DNA from: a virus
DNA length: 52,494 nt
Direction: 5' to 3' (one strand)
Virus record (IMG/VR): IMGVR_UViG_3300042452_000944
Location: 1 to 52,494 of that record
Shown here: piece after piece, positions 22,254 through 30,729 of the stretch
Layout: each line of letters opens with the position of its first letter
Position numbering within the stretch: the first letter of the stretch is position 1
Translations under genes and position numbers: made by a program
The notes under the pieces: model-generated
The model's input: only the letters and a program-made list of their open reading frames with translations
The model's database searches: none
What the model was told of the DNA's origin: nothing

Positions 22254-22450
22254 AGTTGACGATTAATGTTTTGTTGATAATCCTCTACACCCAGCCTTTT
22301 TTTCAGTATAGCCTTATACATTGCTTCTCTGATCATCATGGTTCTGTGAACCTTCTTTAATAAATCCCTGGCCTGATCGGCACTCATCATATCGACTTTT
22401 TTATCGAATACGACCAATTCAAGTTCTTGTTCTAAAGTAAGTTCTTCCAT
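22250..22450 (-). CDS. nblA: NblA-like phycobilisome degradation protein, 66 aa
   Basis: NblA is a small helical adaptor that brings phycobilisomes to Clp protease. The order of conserved positions fits: LTLEQ (4-8), V19, MMS (21-23), QA (26-27), LL (30-31), MMIRE (38-42), Y45, L49 and G54, in a typical length of about 60 aa. Phage NblA homologues are known from some freshwater cyanophages. AGGA ribosome site 4 bases before the ATG at 22450. First gene of the operon nblA - zinc ribbon - membrane protein - dam, with a possible TATGAT -10 on the minus strand at about 22480. Confidence 0.85.
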   Translation of the reverse strand: MEELTLEQELELVVFDKKVDMMSADQARDLLKKVHRTMMIREAMYKAILKKRLGVEDYQQNINRQL

Positions 22451-22513
22451 TGGTTCCTAAGCTAATTGGTTGTCGATATCATATCATAGGTGTTATAGTA
22501 TTGCACAGGTCAT

Positions 22514-22586
22514 GCCGCCATAGCTCAATCGGTGGAGCAACAGTTTTGTAAACTGAAGGTTCCGAGTTCGAGTCTCGGTGGCGGCT
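22514..22586 (+). tRNA. tRNA-Thr (UGU)
   Basis: Acceptor GCCGCCA/TGGCGGC, D arm GCTC/GAGC, anticodon stem ACAGT/ACTGA with loop TTTGTAA (anticodon TGT), T arm CCGAG-TTCGAGT-CTCGG, discriminator T, no CCA. It is the only plus-strand tRNA of the group. Confidence 0.92.
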
Positions 22587-22603
22587 TCTACAGGAGGACA
22601 ACC

Positions 22604-22762
22604 ATGATACAACCTAACTGGCAAGCAAGCGGGGAGCCTCAAAGGAAGAGCAAGAAAACGCCGCGCAAACATCAAGCATGGTTAGCAGCACATCGATTAC
22701 TGGTAGAACGCCTTAAGAAGGGCATCAATTGCGACCCTGAAAAGGGTCTTTTTTTTGTCTAA
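22604..22762 (+). CDS. Small basic protein, 52 aa
   Basis: Perfect AGGAGG, 6 bases before the ATG, 18 bases after tRNA-Thr. Rich in Lys/Arg (RKSKKTPRKHQAWLAAHRLL), so possibly nucleic-acid binding. The last codons encode the terminator hairpin itself. Function unknown. Confidence 0.65.
   Translation: MIQPNWQASGEPQRKSKKTPRKHQAWLAAHRLLVERLKKGINCDPEKGLFFV
22733..22756 (+). terminator. Intrinsic terminator after tRNA-Thr unit
   Basis: Stem GACCCT/AGGGTC closed by a GAAA tetraloop, followed by eight T. It lies inside the 3' end of the 52-aa reading frame. Confidence 0.88.
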
Positions 22763-22825
22763 ATCCGTCCTTTTGATCGCACGAGTTTGAATCAATTATT
22801 ATATAGATCGATGCGATCTGTGTGA

Positions 22826-24145
22826 ATGATGGTAAAGTATTACGTTCTAGATACCAATGTTCTATTGCATGACAGTCTATCCATATACAAGTTTGATGAC
22901 AATGTTGTAGTTCTTTGTATAAGTGTTTTAGAAGAATTGGATTCTTTCAAAACAGGAGATGGCGTATTAAATCGTAATGCAAGACACGTTTCTAGGGAGC
23001 TTGATAAATTACGTCAACAAGGCGATTTAATTCAAGGTGTATCTTTACCTAACGGTGGCAAACTAATTATATCTGTCATCAGTCAAGAAATTATATCTAA
23101 GATACCGGCTGAATTGTCTAGAGATAAAGTTGATAATTGTCTACTCGCCACAGCCAAATATCTGACTGAGTTACGAGAAAAGAGTGATGAACAAGTTGTT
23201 CTTGTAACTAAAGATATAAATCTTCGTGTAAAAGCGGGTGGACTTCGTGTAAAAACAGAAGATTATAGATCTGAGAAAATCGACCATACACATTTATATG
23301 ATGGTCACTCAGAAACCGTTATGACAGCAGATCAAATGAGTCAGTTATTTGATCGCGGTATTGTTACAAACGATCCTTACTTCCCTAACGAGTGTATAAC
23401 TGTACGAGATGTAGCGAATCCTTCTCATACTGTTCTAGCGATCTATAAACAGGGAGCGATCAGAGCGTTACCAAAGCTGGATCAAATTAGTAGAATCACT
23501 CCTAAGAATAGAGAACAATCATTTGCGTTGCATCTACTCTTAGATGACTCTGTACCCCTTGTAACGATAAGTGGTGCTGCTGGTACAGGTAAGAGTCTTA
23601 TGGCCTTAGCTGTGGGCTTATCAAAGGTACAAGCGGGTGTTTATACTCGTATGTTGGTTTCCAAGCCTACAATGCCTATGGGAGGCTCTAAGAACGATTT
23701 AGGGTTTTTACCAGGATCATTAAGTGAGAAACTAACACCTTGGTTAGCTCCGATCAAAGATAATCTTGATGTGATTTGTAACTATAAGCACGACAAAAAG
23801 ACCAAACGTAGTGCTTATGATGATCTAGAAGAACAAGGTCTTATACAGGCTGAATCACTTGCTCACATACGAGGACGATCGCTACCAAAACAATATATAT
23901 GGGTAGACGAAGCTCAGAATATGAGTCCATCAGAAGTGAAGACCGTTTTAACTAGAATCGGTGAAGGTTCTAAATGTATACTATCTGGAGATCCTACTCA
24001 AATAGATAGTAGTTATTTAGATAGTGGTAGCAATGGGTTAAGTCTTGTCGTAGAACGGTTCAAAGAAAGCGATCTTTCTGCTCATATAACATTGAGTAAA
24101 ACAGAGAGATCGCCTTTGAGTGAATTAGCTGCTAGACTCCTCTGA
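22826..24145 (+). CDS. phoH: PIN domain-PhoH fusion ATPase, 439 aa
   Basis: N-terminal PIN nuclease fold (YYVLDTNVLLHD at 5-16, VLEELDSFK, then a later acidic DNCLLATA and VTKDINLR), followed by a PhoH P-loop ATPase: Walker A GAAGTGKS (250-257), the substrate loop RGRSLPKQYIWVDEAQNMSP with D361-E362, and SGDPTQID. Length and order match bacterial PIN-PhoH (YlaK-like) proteins. PhoH homologues are common in cyanophages; the role is unsettled, probably RNA metabolism. Its 3' end overlaps the convergent gene by 21 bases. Confidence 0.92.
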   Translation: MMVKYYVLDTNVLLHDSLSIYKFDDNVVVLCISVLEELDSFKTGDGVLNRNARHVSRELDKLRQQGDLIQGVSLPNGGKLIISVISQEIISKIPAELSRDKVDNCLLATAKYLTELREKSDEQVVLVTKDINLRVKAGGLRVKTEDYRSEKIDHTHLYDGHSETVMTADQMSQLFDRGIVTNDPYFPNECITVRDVANPSHTVLAIYKQGAIRALPKLDQISRITPKNREQSFALHLLLDDSVPLVTISGAAGTGKSLMALAVGLSKVQAGVYTRMLVSKPTMPMGGSKNDLGFLPGSLSEKLTPWLAPIKDNLDVICNYKHDKKTKRSAYDDLEEQGLIQAESLAHIRGRSLPKQYIWVDEAQNMSPSEVKTVLTRIGEGSKCILSGDPTQIDSSYLDSGSNGLSLVVERFKESDLSAHITLSKTERSPLSELAARLL

Positions 24146-24745
24146 AGTTAGTCTGTATGACCAATCATCCGTAGCGATAGATCCTCCTTCACAGTAGTAT
24201 CTTTTGGAGGCCACTTTGAATTTAGGTAAGGGAGGATTATCGCTACCACTTAAACTTGCGTCTACAAACTGAACTCTATTGTTAGGTAGAAGTGCAAATT
24301 GACCGTTATCTAACGCGATCATATTAAAACTTTTATGTTCTTCGGGATCTTCTGTATAACTCAGAGATAATCTATCTGATGGCGTATAACTATCTATAGT
24401 AAGAACATAATAACCTCGTATCTTTTTGTTTCTTATGTAAGCTATACAATCTATATTGTTTACAACACTTTTTTTTATTACATGAATGTAATTATCAAAA
24501 CAATCCCATAACTGTAATTCGTTTGTCTGTAAATAGTTATTCCCCTCTTTGTGTAGAATACATTCTATTGGAAGTTTGTCATATAACGCCCCGTATTCTG
24601 GTATATACACCTCAAATCTAAACGCCTCTCCAGGTACACTTTTTACAGTGGCTAATCGCGCCCTTATAAGTCTTTTAGAGTCACCATTCTCTACATACTC
24701 AGATCTTATAAGAACTGGGAGAGGCGGCAGATTCACTATGTTCAT
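24125..24745 (-). CDS. Hypothetical protein, 206 aa
   Basis: Unknown; beta-rich with no motif recognised. The ATGA overlap with 24742-24972 shows it is the last gene of a seven-gene minus-strand operon that runs back to 26083. Confidence 0.65.
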   Translation of the reverse strand: MNIVNLPPLPVLIRSEYVENGDSKRLIRARLATVKSVPGEAFRFEVYIPEYGALYDKLPIECILHKEGNNYLQTNELQLWDCFDNYIHVIKKSVVNNIDCIAYIRNKKIRGYYVLTIDSYTPSDRLSLSYTEDPEEHKSFNMIALDNGQFALLPNNRVQFVDASLSGSDNPPLPKFKVASKRYYCEGGSIATDDWSYRLTSEESSS

Positions 24746-24972
24746 AGCGGTGTCAGAAACAGCTCTTTACTATCTACATACATTGGATTAACGTTTAGCG
24801 ATTTTGTTATGTAGTATCCATCTCTTTTCCCGTGTTTGGCAAAAAAGACAATACCGTAATGTAACATCGCACCATCCTTGTATTGTATGGCTATAGCTTT
24901 TCTATATGCCGTGTGTTTACCTTTAATCTTTCCAATGTAATGTATACACCAGGCTTTTCTAGGACTTTTCAT
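24742..24972 (-). CDS. Hypothetical basic protein, 76 aa
   Basis: Unknown, basic and beta-rich. AAAGG ribosome site before the ATG at 24972; it overlaps both neighbours slightly. Confidence 0.6.
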   Translation of the reverse strand: MKSPRKAWCIHYIGKIKGKHTAYRKAIAIQYKDGAMLHYGIVFFAKHGKRDGYYITKSLNVNPMYVDSKELFLTPL

Positions 24973-25171
24973 TTTTTACCTTTTTGAAAAGTTCTATCAC
25001 CTTTGTTTCTATTTCTCCACGACTTTTATTTATCACTTCGTCGTCCGAGTTTGTGACAGTTTTCAATTTTTGATAAAGAACTTCCAATTCTTTTCTACCA
25101 AATGTTTTTACCAAATACGAGATTTTTTCCAACGTGGTAGTTTTAATTAACTGATCCAAGTAGTTCAACAT
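24959..25171 (-). CDS. Hypothetical helical protein, 70 aa
   Basis: Unknown; helical and charged (GRKELEVLYQKLKTV). Overlaps the preceding gene by 7 bases and the following one by 14. Confidence 0.6.
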   Translation of the reverse strand: MLNYLDQLIKTTTLEKISYLVKTFGRKELEVLYQKLKTVTNSDDEVINKSRGEIETKVIELFKKVKNEKS

Positions 25172-25530
25172 TTGTTTTGCTCGTTGTCATAAAGTATTAG
25201 AGCCATTTCTAGAGTAGCACGGAAGCAACGTTCGAGTACATCTATTTTTCCTTGATCTTCATTAGCTATAAGGGCTTCTGTTACAGCTTGAACAAGGTAA
25301 CATAGCAGATCTAAACAATTTTGAAACCCGTCAATATACGGAGATTTACCGTTTTGAGGCTGTATATACAGACCGTCTCTGTTATAGAGATATTCTGATC
25401 GCTCAGCTATAGCTTTCCCTATTTCCGTATAACGATCCATACCGTTTATACGTTGCAGGACGATCGCAAAACACGGCATTAAGTTATTTTTTTTGGGATT
25501 ATTTTGTTCAATAGTTGCGATCCTTGTCAT
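25165..25530 (-). CDS. Hypothetical protein, 121 aa
   Basis: Unknown; the C-terminal half is helical (CLDLLCYLVQAVTEALIANE). Coupled to 25527-25784 by an ATGA overlap. Confidence 0.6.
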   Translation of the reverse strand: MTRIATIEQNNPKKNNLMPCFAIVLQRINGMDRYTEIGKAIAERSEYLYNRDGLYIQPQNGKSPYIDGFQNCLDLLCYLVQAVTEALIANEDQGKIDVLERCFRATLEMALILYDNEQNKC

Positions 25531-25784
25531 AGAGATTCGTACAAAGTTTGTATAAATTGATATATGACGCGATCGTTCTCGTATTCTTTGGCTAATCGCG
25601 CCAATAATGTTCTAATAGCTATACTACATCCATATTGAGCTATATTGGTTCCGGTAGCTATTTCATATATGTCTCTATGCAAAGAATTATTATCGTTGAT
25701 GTTCTTAGAAACAACTCTTTTCAACGCTACCAATTCTAATTCTACTTTAGTGAGCCTATCGTAAATATCAGTCTGGTCTCCCAT
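25527..25784 (-). CDS. Hypothetical protein, 85 aa
   Basis: Unknown; the N-terminus is coiled-coil-like (LTKVELELVALKRVVSKNIN). Overlaps the preceding gene by 17 bases and the following by 4. Confidence 0.6.
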   Translation of the reverse strand: MGDQTDIYDRLTKVELELVALKRVVSKNINDNNSLHRDIYEIATGTNIAQYGCSIAIRTLLARLAKEYENDRVIYQFIQTLYESL

Positions 25785-25956
25785 CGAAGTACTCCTTTAC
25801 TCCTTTAACAAGTACGAACTCTGTTTCGTTTCGTCCACAGCCCCAACAATATGCGATAATCAACACAGCTACTTGCACAGATTGTTGAAAGGATAATTGT
25901 GATACAATACTCCTTGCTAACAATTCAAGGGTGTCATTCGTTAGGTGTTTCATCAT
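25768..25956 (-). CDS. Hypothetical protein, 62 aa
   Basis: Unknown; contains a semi-hydrophobic stretch with CWGC (QVAVLIIAYCWGC, about 28-40). Overlaps its neighbours on both sides within the operon. Confidence 0.55.
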   Translation of the reverse strand: MMKHLTNDTLELLARSIVSQLSFQQSVQVAVLIIAYCWGCGRNETEFVLVKGVKEYFDGRPD

Positions 25957-26083
25957 CTCTAAAAAGTAAAAGAAAAACGAACGTGAAACTTACGGTTAGC
26001 GATAATGTTAACATGGTGCCCAATAAAAAAGAAAATAAGGCAAGACTTATCGGCTCTGTTTGTACTAAGTTATTTATGTCCAT
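25934..26083 (-). CDS. Small single-span membrane protein candidate, 49 aa
   Basis: One strong hydrophobic segment (LALFSFLLGTMLTLSLTVSF) followed by a charged tail RDDETPNE. The start at 26083 is tentative; ribosome site poor. It would be first in the minus-strand operon, divergent from portal. A plus-strand frame (25899-26123) competes for the same DNA. Confidence 0.45.
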   Translation of the reverse strand: MDINNLVQTEPISLALFSFLLGTMLTLSLTVSFTFVFLLLFRDDETPNE

Positions 26084-26123
26084 AATGGTTGATCTTATTA
26101 CTCCGATTGAGAGTTTAACATAA

Positions 26124-27491
26124 ATGGCTTCTTTTTTCAAGAATGTTAGCGATCTATTATACTTAGTCAACGGCAGATCGCGTTCTCGCAAGCGTGGAAG
26201 ACCTTCTCAAGGTGCTGATCTTATAGGAAGCCAAGATCAACTTCGTCCTGTCGGTCACAACACTTACAGAACGAGAGTATGGGACATTGTAGAGTTACCC
26301 ATACGAGGATTACTTTACGGTGATGTAGCATTAGCCATAGAGTGTGAGGAGATGATAACATGGAGTCCTGAGATGACAACATGTTTACGTCTTATCAGTC
26401 AAAATTGTTTCCAGTCATCTGATGGTAGTGTTGAATCGTGGCGTGTTAAAACAAAAAGGGATGATGGTTTACTGTTAGAACGCTCTCCTAACGATAGAGT
26501 AATAGGAATCGCAAGGGATTTATCCAATAGATATTCTGGTAGAGATCCTGTACTTGGTGCTCAACGCCTCGAACAAGCTGTATACGGGGCGTATGGTAGA
26601 GGTGATGCTTTTATGGAATTAAGCATCCAAAACGATGGTGCAGGACGATGGTACATTGAGCGATCTAATTATTTACCAGCATGGTCGATGTTTGTAGAAG
26701 AGGATGAAACAGGGAAATTAATCAGCTATCGACAACAAGTAAGAACACAAACTTCTGAAAGCGATCGCATTTGGGGAGGTTATGATACAGCTCGTATATT
26801 ACAGTTCTCTTATGGTATGCGACAACGTTATGGATTCCCAGCGTGTTTCGCACAAATAGAAAGCTGGCGTAAAATGAAAGATGCCAGTATTCTTTTAGAG
26901 CGATCGGCAGGAGAATCACTGGCCTTTTGGATACACACCTGTGGTGAACAACACGATAATACTTATTTACAAAATTATAGAAGCGAATTTGAGGCCAACT
27001 TAGCAAGTGGTCAAGGTTACATAAGTCACGTCTATCTACCTCATGGTAGTGACATTAGACGCAGTAGTGAAGCCAATCCTTCTTTGAAAGGACTTATGGA
27101 TTACTATATGCAAACGCGGTATTCCTGTATGTTACCTACGGTTCCTGTACCTCTTATTGCAGGACTAGGTATTGTTCAAGGTGCAAGTAAAGAATTAGGT
27201 AATTTACCTGCTATATCCTATGGTAGAACGATCGCACATGCGAGATCTATCATTGCCGAACAGATTATATACGCCATAGGACTTGAATATACATTGAACT
27301 ATGGATATGAAGAATGGTGTGAAGAACGACCTTTTGTTGAAATAGCATGGCCTAGTTGGGTAAACTTTGATGGTATCCCTGGATTAAACCCAGTTAGTCA
27401 ACCTAGTAAACCTATAGAAGTTCAGGAAGAGGAAGCAAAAGAGAAATTTGTTCAACTTAACGGGAATTTTGTAAGAGCCAATCTTGGATGA
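26124..27491 (+). CDS. Portal protein
   Basis: Forms the dodecameric DNA gate at one capsid vertex. Length 455 aa, in the normal range. The recognisable portal-like core is FMELSI...GRWYIERSNYLPAWSMFVEEDETGKLISYRQQ (about 172-214), then GFPACFAQIESWRKMKDASILLERSA (252-277) in the wing/stem region. First gene of the virion cluster; the terminase normally found next to it is not in this window. Acidic C-terminal tail. Confidence 0.75.
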   Translation: MASFFKNVSDLLYLVNGRSRSRKRGRPSQGADLIGSQDQLRPVGHNTYRTRVWDIVELPIRGLLYGDVALAIECEEMITWSPEMTTCLRLISQNCFQSSDGSVESWRVKTKRDDGLLLERSPNDRVIGIARDLSNRYSGRDPVLGAQRLEQAVYGAYGRGDAFMELSIQNDGAGRWYIERSNYLPAWSMFVEEDETGKLISYRQQVRTQTSESDRIWGGYDTARILQFSYGMRQRYGFPACFAQIESWRKMKDASILLERSAGESLAFWIHTCGEQHDNTYLQNYRSEFEANLASGQGYISHVYLPHGSDIRRSSEANPSLKGLMDYYMQTRYSCMLPTVPVPLIAGLGIVQGASKELGNLPAISYGRTIAHARSIIAEQIIYAIGLEYTLNYGYEEWCEERPFVEIAWPSWVNFDGIPGLNPVSQPSKPIEVQEEEAKEKFVQLNGNFVRANLG

Positions 27492-27557
27492 ATTGCTATC
27501 TTTGTACGATGAATGATCCAATCTTCTCTAATCTATCTATAGAACATTTAGAGTATC

Positions 27558-28826
27558 ATGGCTAATCCAAAAGATTTCAAAGTAGGTGAGTTTGTAAGTT
27601 GGAACTCTAGTGGTGGTAGAGCTAGAGGTAAAATAACTAAAAAAGTCACTGATGGTCTTGTGCCAGACATTGATGTGAAAGTGGAAGGAACTCCAGAAGA
27701 TCCGGCTTATCAAATTAGAGTCTATAGAGATTCTGAACCTACTGATACATTGGTTGGTCATAAAGGTTCTGCTTTAACGAAAATCCAACCTATCGAATCC
27801 AAAAGAGCTGTCGATAGTGACAGACTGGACGAAGTATATGGAAAATATAGAGATGCTGTAAATATGTCGGCTTCTGAATTGCAAAGATGGTCAGAAACCG
27901 AATGTAGCAGGAAAGCTTCTGTGTCTCGCGCTCCAATTAAAAGAAATTTAGAACTTCTAAAAACTAAAAAGGCAGAGTGGACTAATAAGCATATTAGATG
28001 GGCTAACAGAACCATTAGTTTTGTAAGTCGTATGAAGAATATGCCTAATGGAGAACCTGTTTCTAAAGAGTGTCCTAGTAAACGTGACATATCGTTAAAG
28101 AATTGGGCTTATGATCCTAGTAAATCCTCTAACAAGAGTGTTACGTCCTCAGATAATTCAAGACGTTTTGTGTTAGACGTTTCAGAAGACGAGTTTTATA
28201 GAGCTTTCTCAAACGCTACAGATGTAACTGAGAAAGAACTCACCCAGATACGTGAATTAACAGATGAAAGTACGATCTCTGATAATTGGGTTATCGTAAA
28301 ACTAAACATCGCTAATAACCTTGTCAATCAGAACGATCGCAAGTTAGATGTGAAGTTGTTAACTATGATTGGAGCTAATCTCGTAGGAGAGAATCTTGTC
28401 GTAGACGATGACAATTTTATCTTATCCAGTTCAGTTGTTATCGACGAAAATTCTGAAGGCTTTAGCGATCATAACAAAGAGATTATAGAGAAAGAAGGAT
28501 TAGCTTCGTTGGTATTAGCGATCGCTGTTTCTCGTAGTTCTACATTGTTTAAGAACATTGAAGATAAGGTTTATAAGAGTGTATCATTTACTATTTCTCT
28601 ATATAAACCTCATCTCCGCTGTCCTAATTGCGAAATGCTAAAATCAGGCGATCAAGTACGTGTGGATACTTATTATGAAGACGAACACAACAATAGAACG
28701 TTTTCTTGTCCACACTTAGCAGCGTCTACTCCTATACAGGACATTGTGGGTGACGCATTTCATTTCAACGACTATGTTATTCTTGATTCACAAGATGTGG
28801 ATAGTGTTGATTTAGTAATCGATTAA
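27558..28826 (+). CDS. Tudor-like/DUF3140-like protein with degenerate protease-like domain, 422 aa
   Basis: Three parts. Residues 6-76 (FKVGEFVSWNSSGGRARGKI ... VGHKGSALTKI) look like a DUF2945/HVA1 Tudor domain. Residues 94-187 resemble DUF3140-type sequence (MSASELQRWSE, then LKNWAYDPS). Residues 242-390 align with the protease-like protein 34248-35144: DNWVIVKLN...NNLVNQ, LVGENLVVDDD, NKEIIEKEG, and CPNC ... CPHL (355-387). The histidine of the partner's VDHD is Asp284 here, so this copy is probably not catalytic. It sits between portal and accessory genes; a structural or scaffolding role is inferred. Confidence 0.65.
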   Translation: MANPKDFKVGEFVSWNSSGGRARGKITKKVTDGLVPDIDVKVEGTPEDPAYQIRVYRDSEPTDTLVGHKGSALTKIQPIESKRAVDSDRLDEVYGKYRDAVNMSASELQRWSETECSRKASVSRAPIKRNLELLKTKKAEWTNKHIRWANRTISFVSRMKNMPNGEPVSKECPSKRDISLKNWAYDPSKSSNKSVTSSDNSRRFVLDVSEDEFYRAFSNATDVTEKELTQIRELTDESTISDNWVIVKLNIANNLVNQNDRKLDVKLLTMIGANLVGENLVVDDDNFILSSSVVIDENSEGFSDHNKEIIEKEGLASLVLAIAVSRSSTLFKNIEDKVYKSVSFTISLYKPHLRCPNCEMLKSGDQVRVDTYYEDEHNNRTFSCPHLAASTPIQDIVGDAFHFNDYVILDSQDVDSVDLVID

Positions 28827-29120
28827 TCCTTCTCTATACATAGGAAAATCTTCGCTCAATCTAAGGAGTACTGTTTTTCCTTTCTCTGTACAATAATATA
28901 GTCTTTTCTTAGTATTCAATTCTATCAAACCTAGATCTAACATAGGTTTAATGTAGAATTCGTATTTACCTTTTTTGTCTATTTGTTTTTGTTGTTCGTT
29001 ATCGCACTGTTCGTACCACAGTTCATCTAGTTCGTTTAGATCCTCATCTATGTACGAGATGAACGTAGCTTCTAACAGACTCCTGTGTATGTCAGAAATG
29101 AGTATCAGTTCCGGTAGCAT
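28812..29120 (-). CDS. Winged-helix-like protein, 102 aa
   Basis: The C-terminal FYIKPMLDLGLIELNTKKRL followed by YYCTEKGKTVLLRL has the helix plus wing pattern of wHTH proteins. It is on the minus strand within plus-strand late genes and overlaps 27558-28826 by 15 bases. Regulatory role possible. Confidence 0.55.
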   Translation of the reverse strand: MLPELILISDIHRSLLEATFISYIDEDLNELDELWYEQCDNEQQKQIDKKGKYEFYIKPMLDLGLIELNTKKRLYYCTEKGKTVLLRLSEDFPMYREGLIDY

Positions 29121-29212
29121 AATATAGTATTAAAGTTCCAACAACATAGCTATTATGCTAGCACACGTTTCTCTTGCTGTGTTATGATTCTTAAAACATA
29201 TCCTAGTGGCGC

Positions 29213-29437
29213 ATGTGGTTAATCACTAAAATCCAAAGATTGTGGCGTAGGTTGTTACGCCAGCAGTTGTATTGGGTTCAGTGCGATCGCTACAGTAGAA
29301 GACACAATCGATTCCTAGATCGCACCATCATCGCCATATGGGCGCGAAACGAATTGTCGGCTATTCATAGAGCTGAAAAACATCTATCTAACAAGAGTGT
29401 TATAGTGTTACCATGTATAGCGAAATTCTTAGTGTGA
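29213..29437 (+). CDS. Hypothetical Arg/Trp-rich protein, 74 aa
   Basis: Basic N-terminal half (KIQRLWRRLLRQQLYW). No good ribosome site; it overlaps the next gene by 25 bases. Could be spurious. Confidence 0.45.
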   Translation: MWLITKIQRLWRRLLRQQLYWVQCDRYSRRHNRFLDRTIIAIWARNELSAIHRAEKHLSNKSVIVLPCIAKFLV

Positions 29438-29679
29438 TCTTTGAGCTTTGTGTATCATACATACTGGTAGGTGTGGTTTTAACAACACTCCTACTATTAT
29501 TGGTCTTAACGGCGTTGATTATCAACGACGAAGGATTATTTGTTATATTAGGTTTGGAGTTTGGTAATAGTGCTGAAAAGATATTCTCTTCTCATTTTTG
29601 GATAAAATGGTTTGTGCTATCGTTGTTTGGATGGCCCTATGTAATATATAAAATCAAGAATCTGAATAATGAAGTCTAA
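29413..29679 (+). CDS. Two-span membrane protein, 88 aa
   Basis: Hydrophobic segments at about 12-37 (VSYILVGVVLTTLLLLLVLTA) and 63-80 (WIKWFVLSLFGWPYVIYK). Size and topology would fit a holin, and the endolysin is 2.5 kb downstream, but no holin family is recognised. Confidence 0.65.
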   Translation: MYSEILSVIFELCVSYILVGVVLTTLLLLLVLTALIINDEGLFVILGLEFGNSAEKIFSSHFWIKWFVLSLFGWPYVIYKIKNLNNEV

Positions 29680-30049
29680 ACAAAGCGATCGTCATAAAAA
29701 TAGAGAACATCTAAAAAAGACTTTACTGAATTTTTACAATGATGAAGTTAAGATTCGTGTTCTCCAATCTTTTACAAGGTGTCAACATTGTGATAAATTA
29801 TACAGTGATACAGTACACCATAAAAGAGGGAGACAAGGTGTTATACGTCTAGATAGAGATTCTATAAAGGAGGAACTCTTGCTATATAGTCCACAATTAG
29901 TGGAAATCATTCAAGGACATTTTATCGATAGCATTCCACTTCTCATATATTCTGGTAACTTAATGGCTGTAAATAACGTATGTCATCGTTACATACATGA
30001 TAATCCTGCTATAAGTTACGAGAACGGTTGGATGTTAAAACGTATATAA
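29669..30049 (+). CDS. HNH-like endonuclease, 126 aa
   Basis: CQHC (38-41), VHHKRGRQG (49-57) and NNVCHRYIHDNP (102-113) give the order of an HNH/His-Me finger with a zinc-type Cys pair. The spacing is wider than standard. Phages often carry such an enzyme near portal and terminase for packaging or as a homing element. It overlaps the membrane protein gene by 11 bases. Confidence 0.7.
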   Translation: MKSKQSDRHKNREHLKKTLLNFYNDEVKIRVLQSFTRCQHCDKLYSDTVHHKRGRQGVIRLDRDSIKEELLLYSPQLVEIIQGHFIDSIPLLIYSGNLMAVNNVCHRYIHDNPAISYENGWMLKRI

Positions 30050-30061
30050 CGAGGAGTATCT

Positions 30062-30673
30062 ATGATCCAATATATTCTCGGTTTTATTTCAGGAAGTGCA
30101 GCTATTCTTGCTTATGGAGCTTTTCTAAATAAGAAGAATAAAGCTGAACAACTTATTAAAGCCAACCTACTCAACGTTGTAATAGGAGATATACCATCTG
30201 GCTTTGATGGATATTGTTATCAGAGAGAAGACAATATATTTCTTATTCGATTGTTTGAAGAACGTATGGAAGAAGAGATTAACGAAGATAATCTTGATCT
30301 ACCTGAAGTGGTAACAACTAAGAGACTGATACCTATTGCTCATGGTATATCTAAACGTAATTTCGTAAAAGAAATATCGTTTGAGGAATGGGCTATACAA
30401 GTCATGATGAGTTGTGTTGATGGTGTATTGTCATCAGTGCCCGTGGAGAACTATATCATAGAGGGACCGGAAGAGAACTATCACTTGTTGCGTATTATTG
30501 AACCAGATGGTGATACCATCAAAACGATCGCCCATGGCGTAAAAGATTCTAATGGACTTCGTTTGGTTGATGAATATCAATGGGCTATGCAAGGAGGTAT
30601 TCAATTAATTAACCAAGAAGGTAATCCTATTCTTTACAGCATTAACGACGACGAAGATCTAGAAGAAGTTTGA
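30062..30673 (+). CDS. Membrane-anchored hypothetical protein, 203 aa
   Basis: N-terminal membrane segment (YILGFISGSAAILAYGAFLN, residues 4-23) followed by KKNK and a soluble domain of unknown type. GAGGAG ribosome site. Residues 85-108 and 158-180 contain two similar stretches around IPIAHGISK and TIAHGVKDS, perhaps an internal repeat. Confidence 0.65.
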   Translation: MIQYILGFISGSAAILAYGAFLNKKNKAEQLIKANLLNVVIGDIPSGFDGYCYQREDNIFLIRLFEERMEEEINEDNLDLPEVVTTKRLIPIAHGISKRNFVKEISFEEWAIQVMMSCVDGVLSSVPVENYIIEGPEENYHLLRIIEPDGDTIKTIAHGVKDSNGLRLVDEYQWAMQGGIQLINQEGNPILYSINDDEDLEEV

Positions 30674-30729
30674 TTTTTTCTGTATCCTGTAATAGAATAT
30701 AACTTTCCAACTATTTTCTATGGATCCTT

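Noticed and set aside
22493-22675. Minus-strand frame over tRNA-Thr
   Set aside because: It is antisense to a clear tRNA and a small gene with a perfect Shine-Dalgarno.
25899-26123. Plus-strand 74-aa frame ending at the portal start
   Set aside because: No ribosome site and poor composition; the opposite strand offers a hydrophobic small protein, itself only tentative.
29413-29679. Naming the two-span membrane protein as holin
   Set aside because: Topology fits but no family match can be seen and it is not adjacent to the endolysin.
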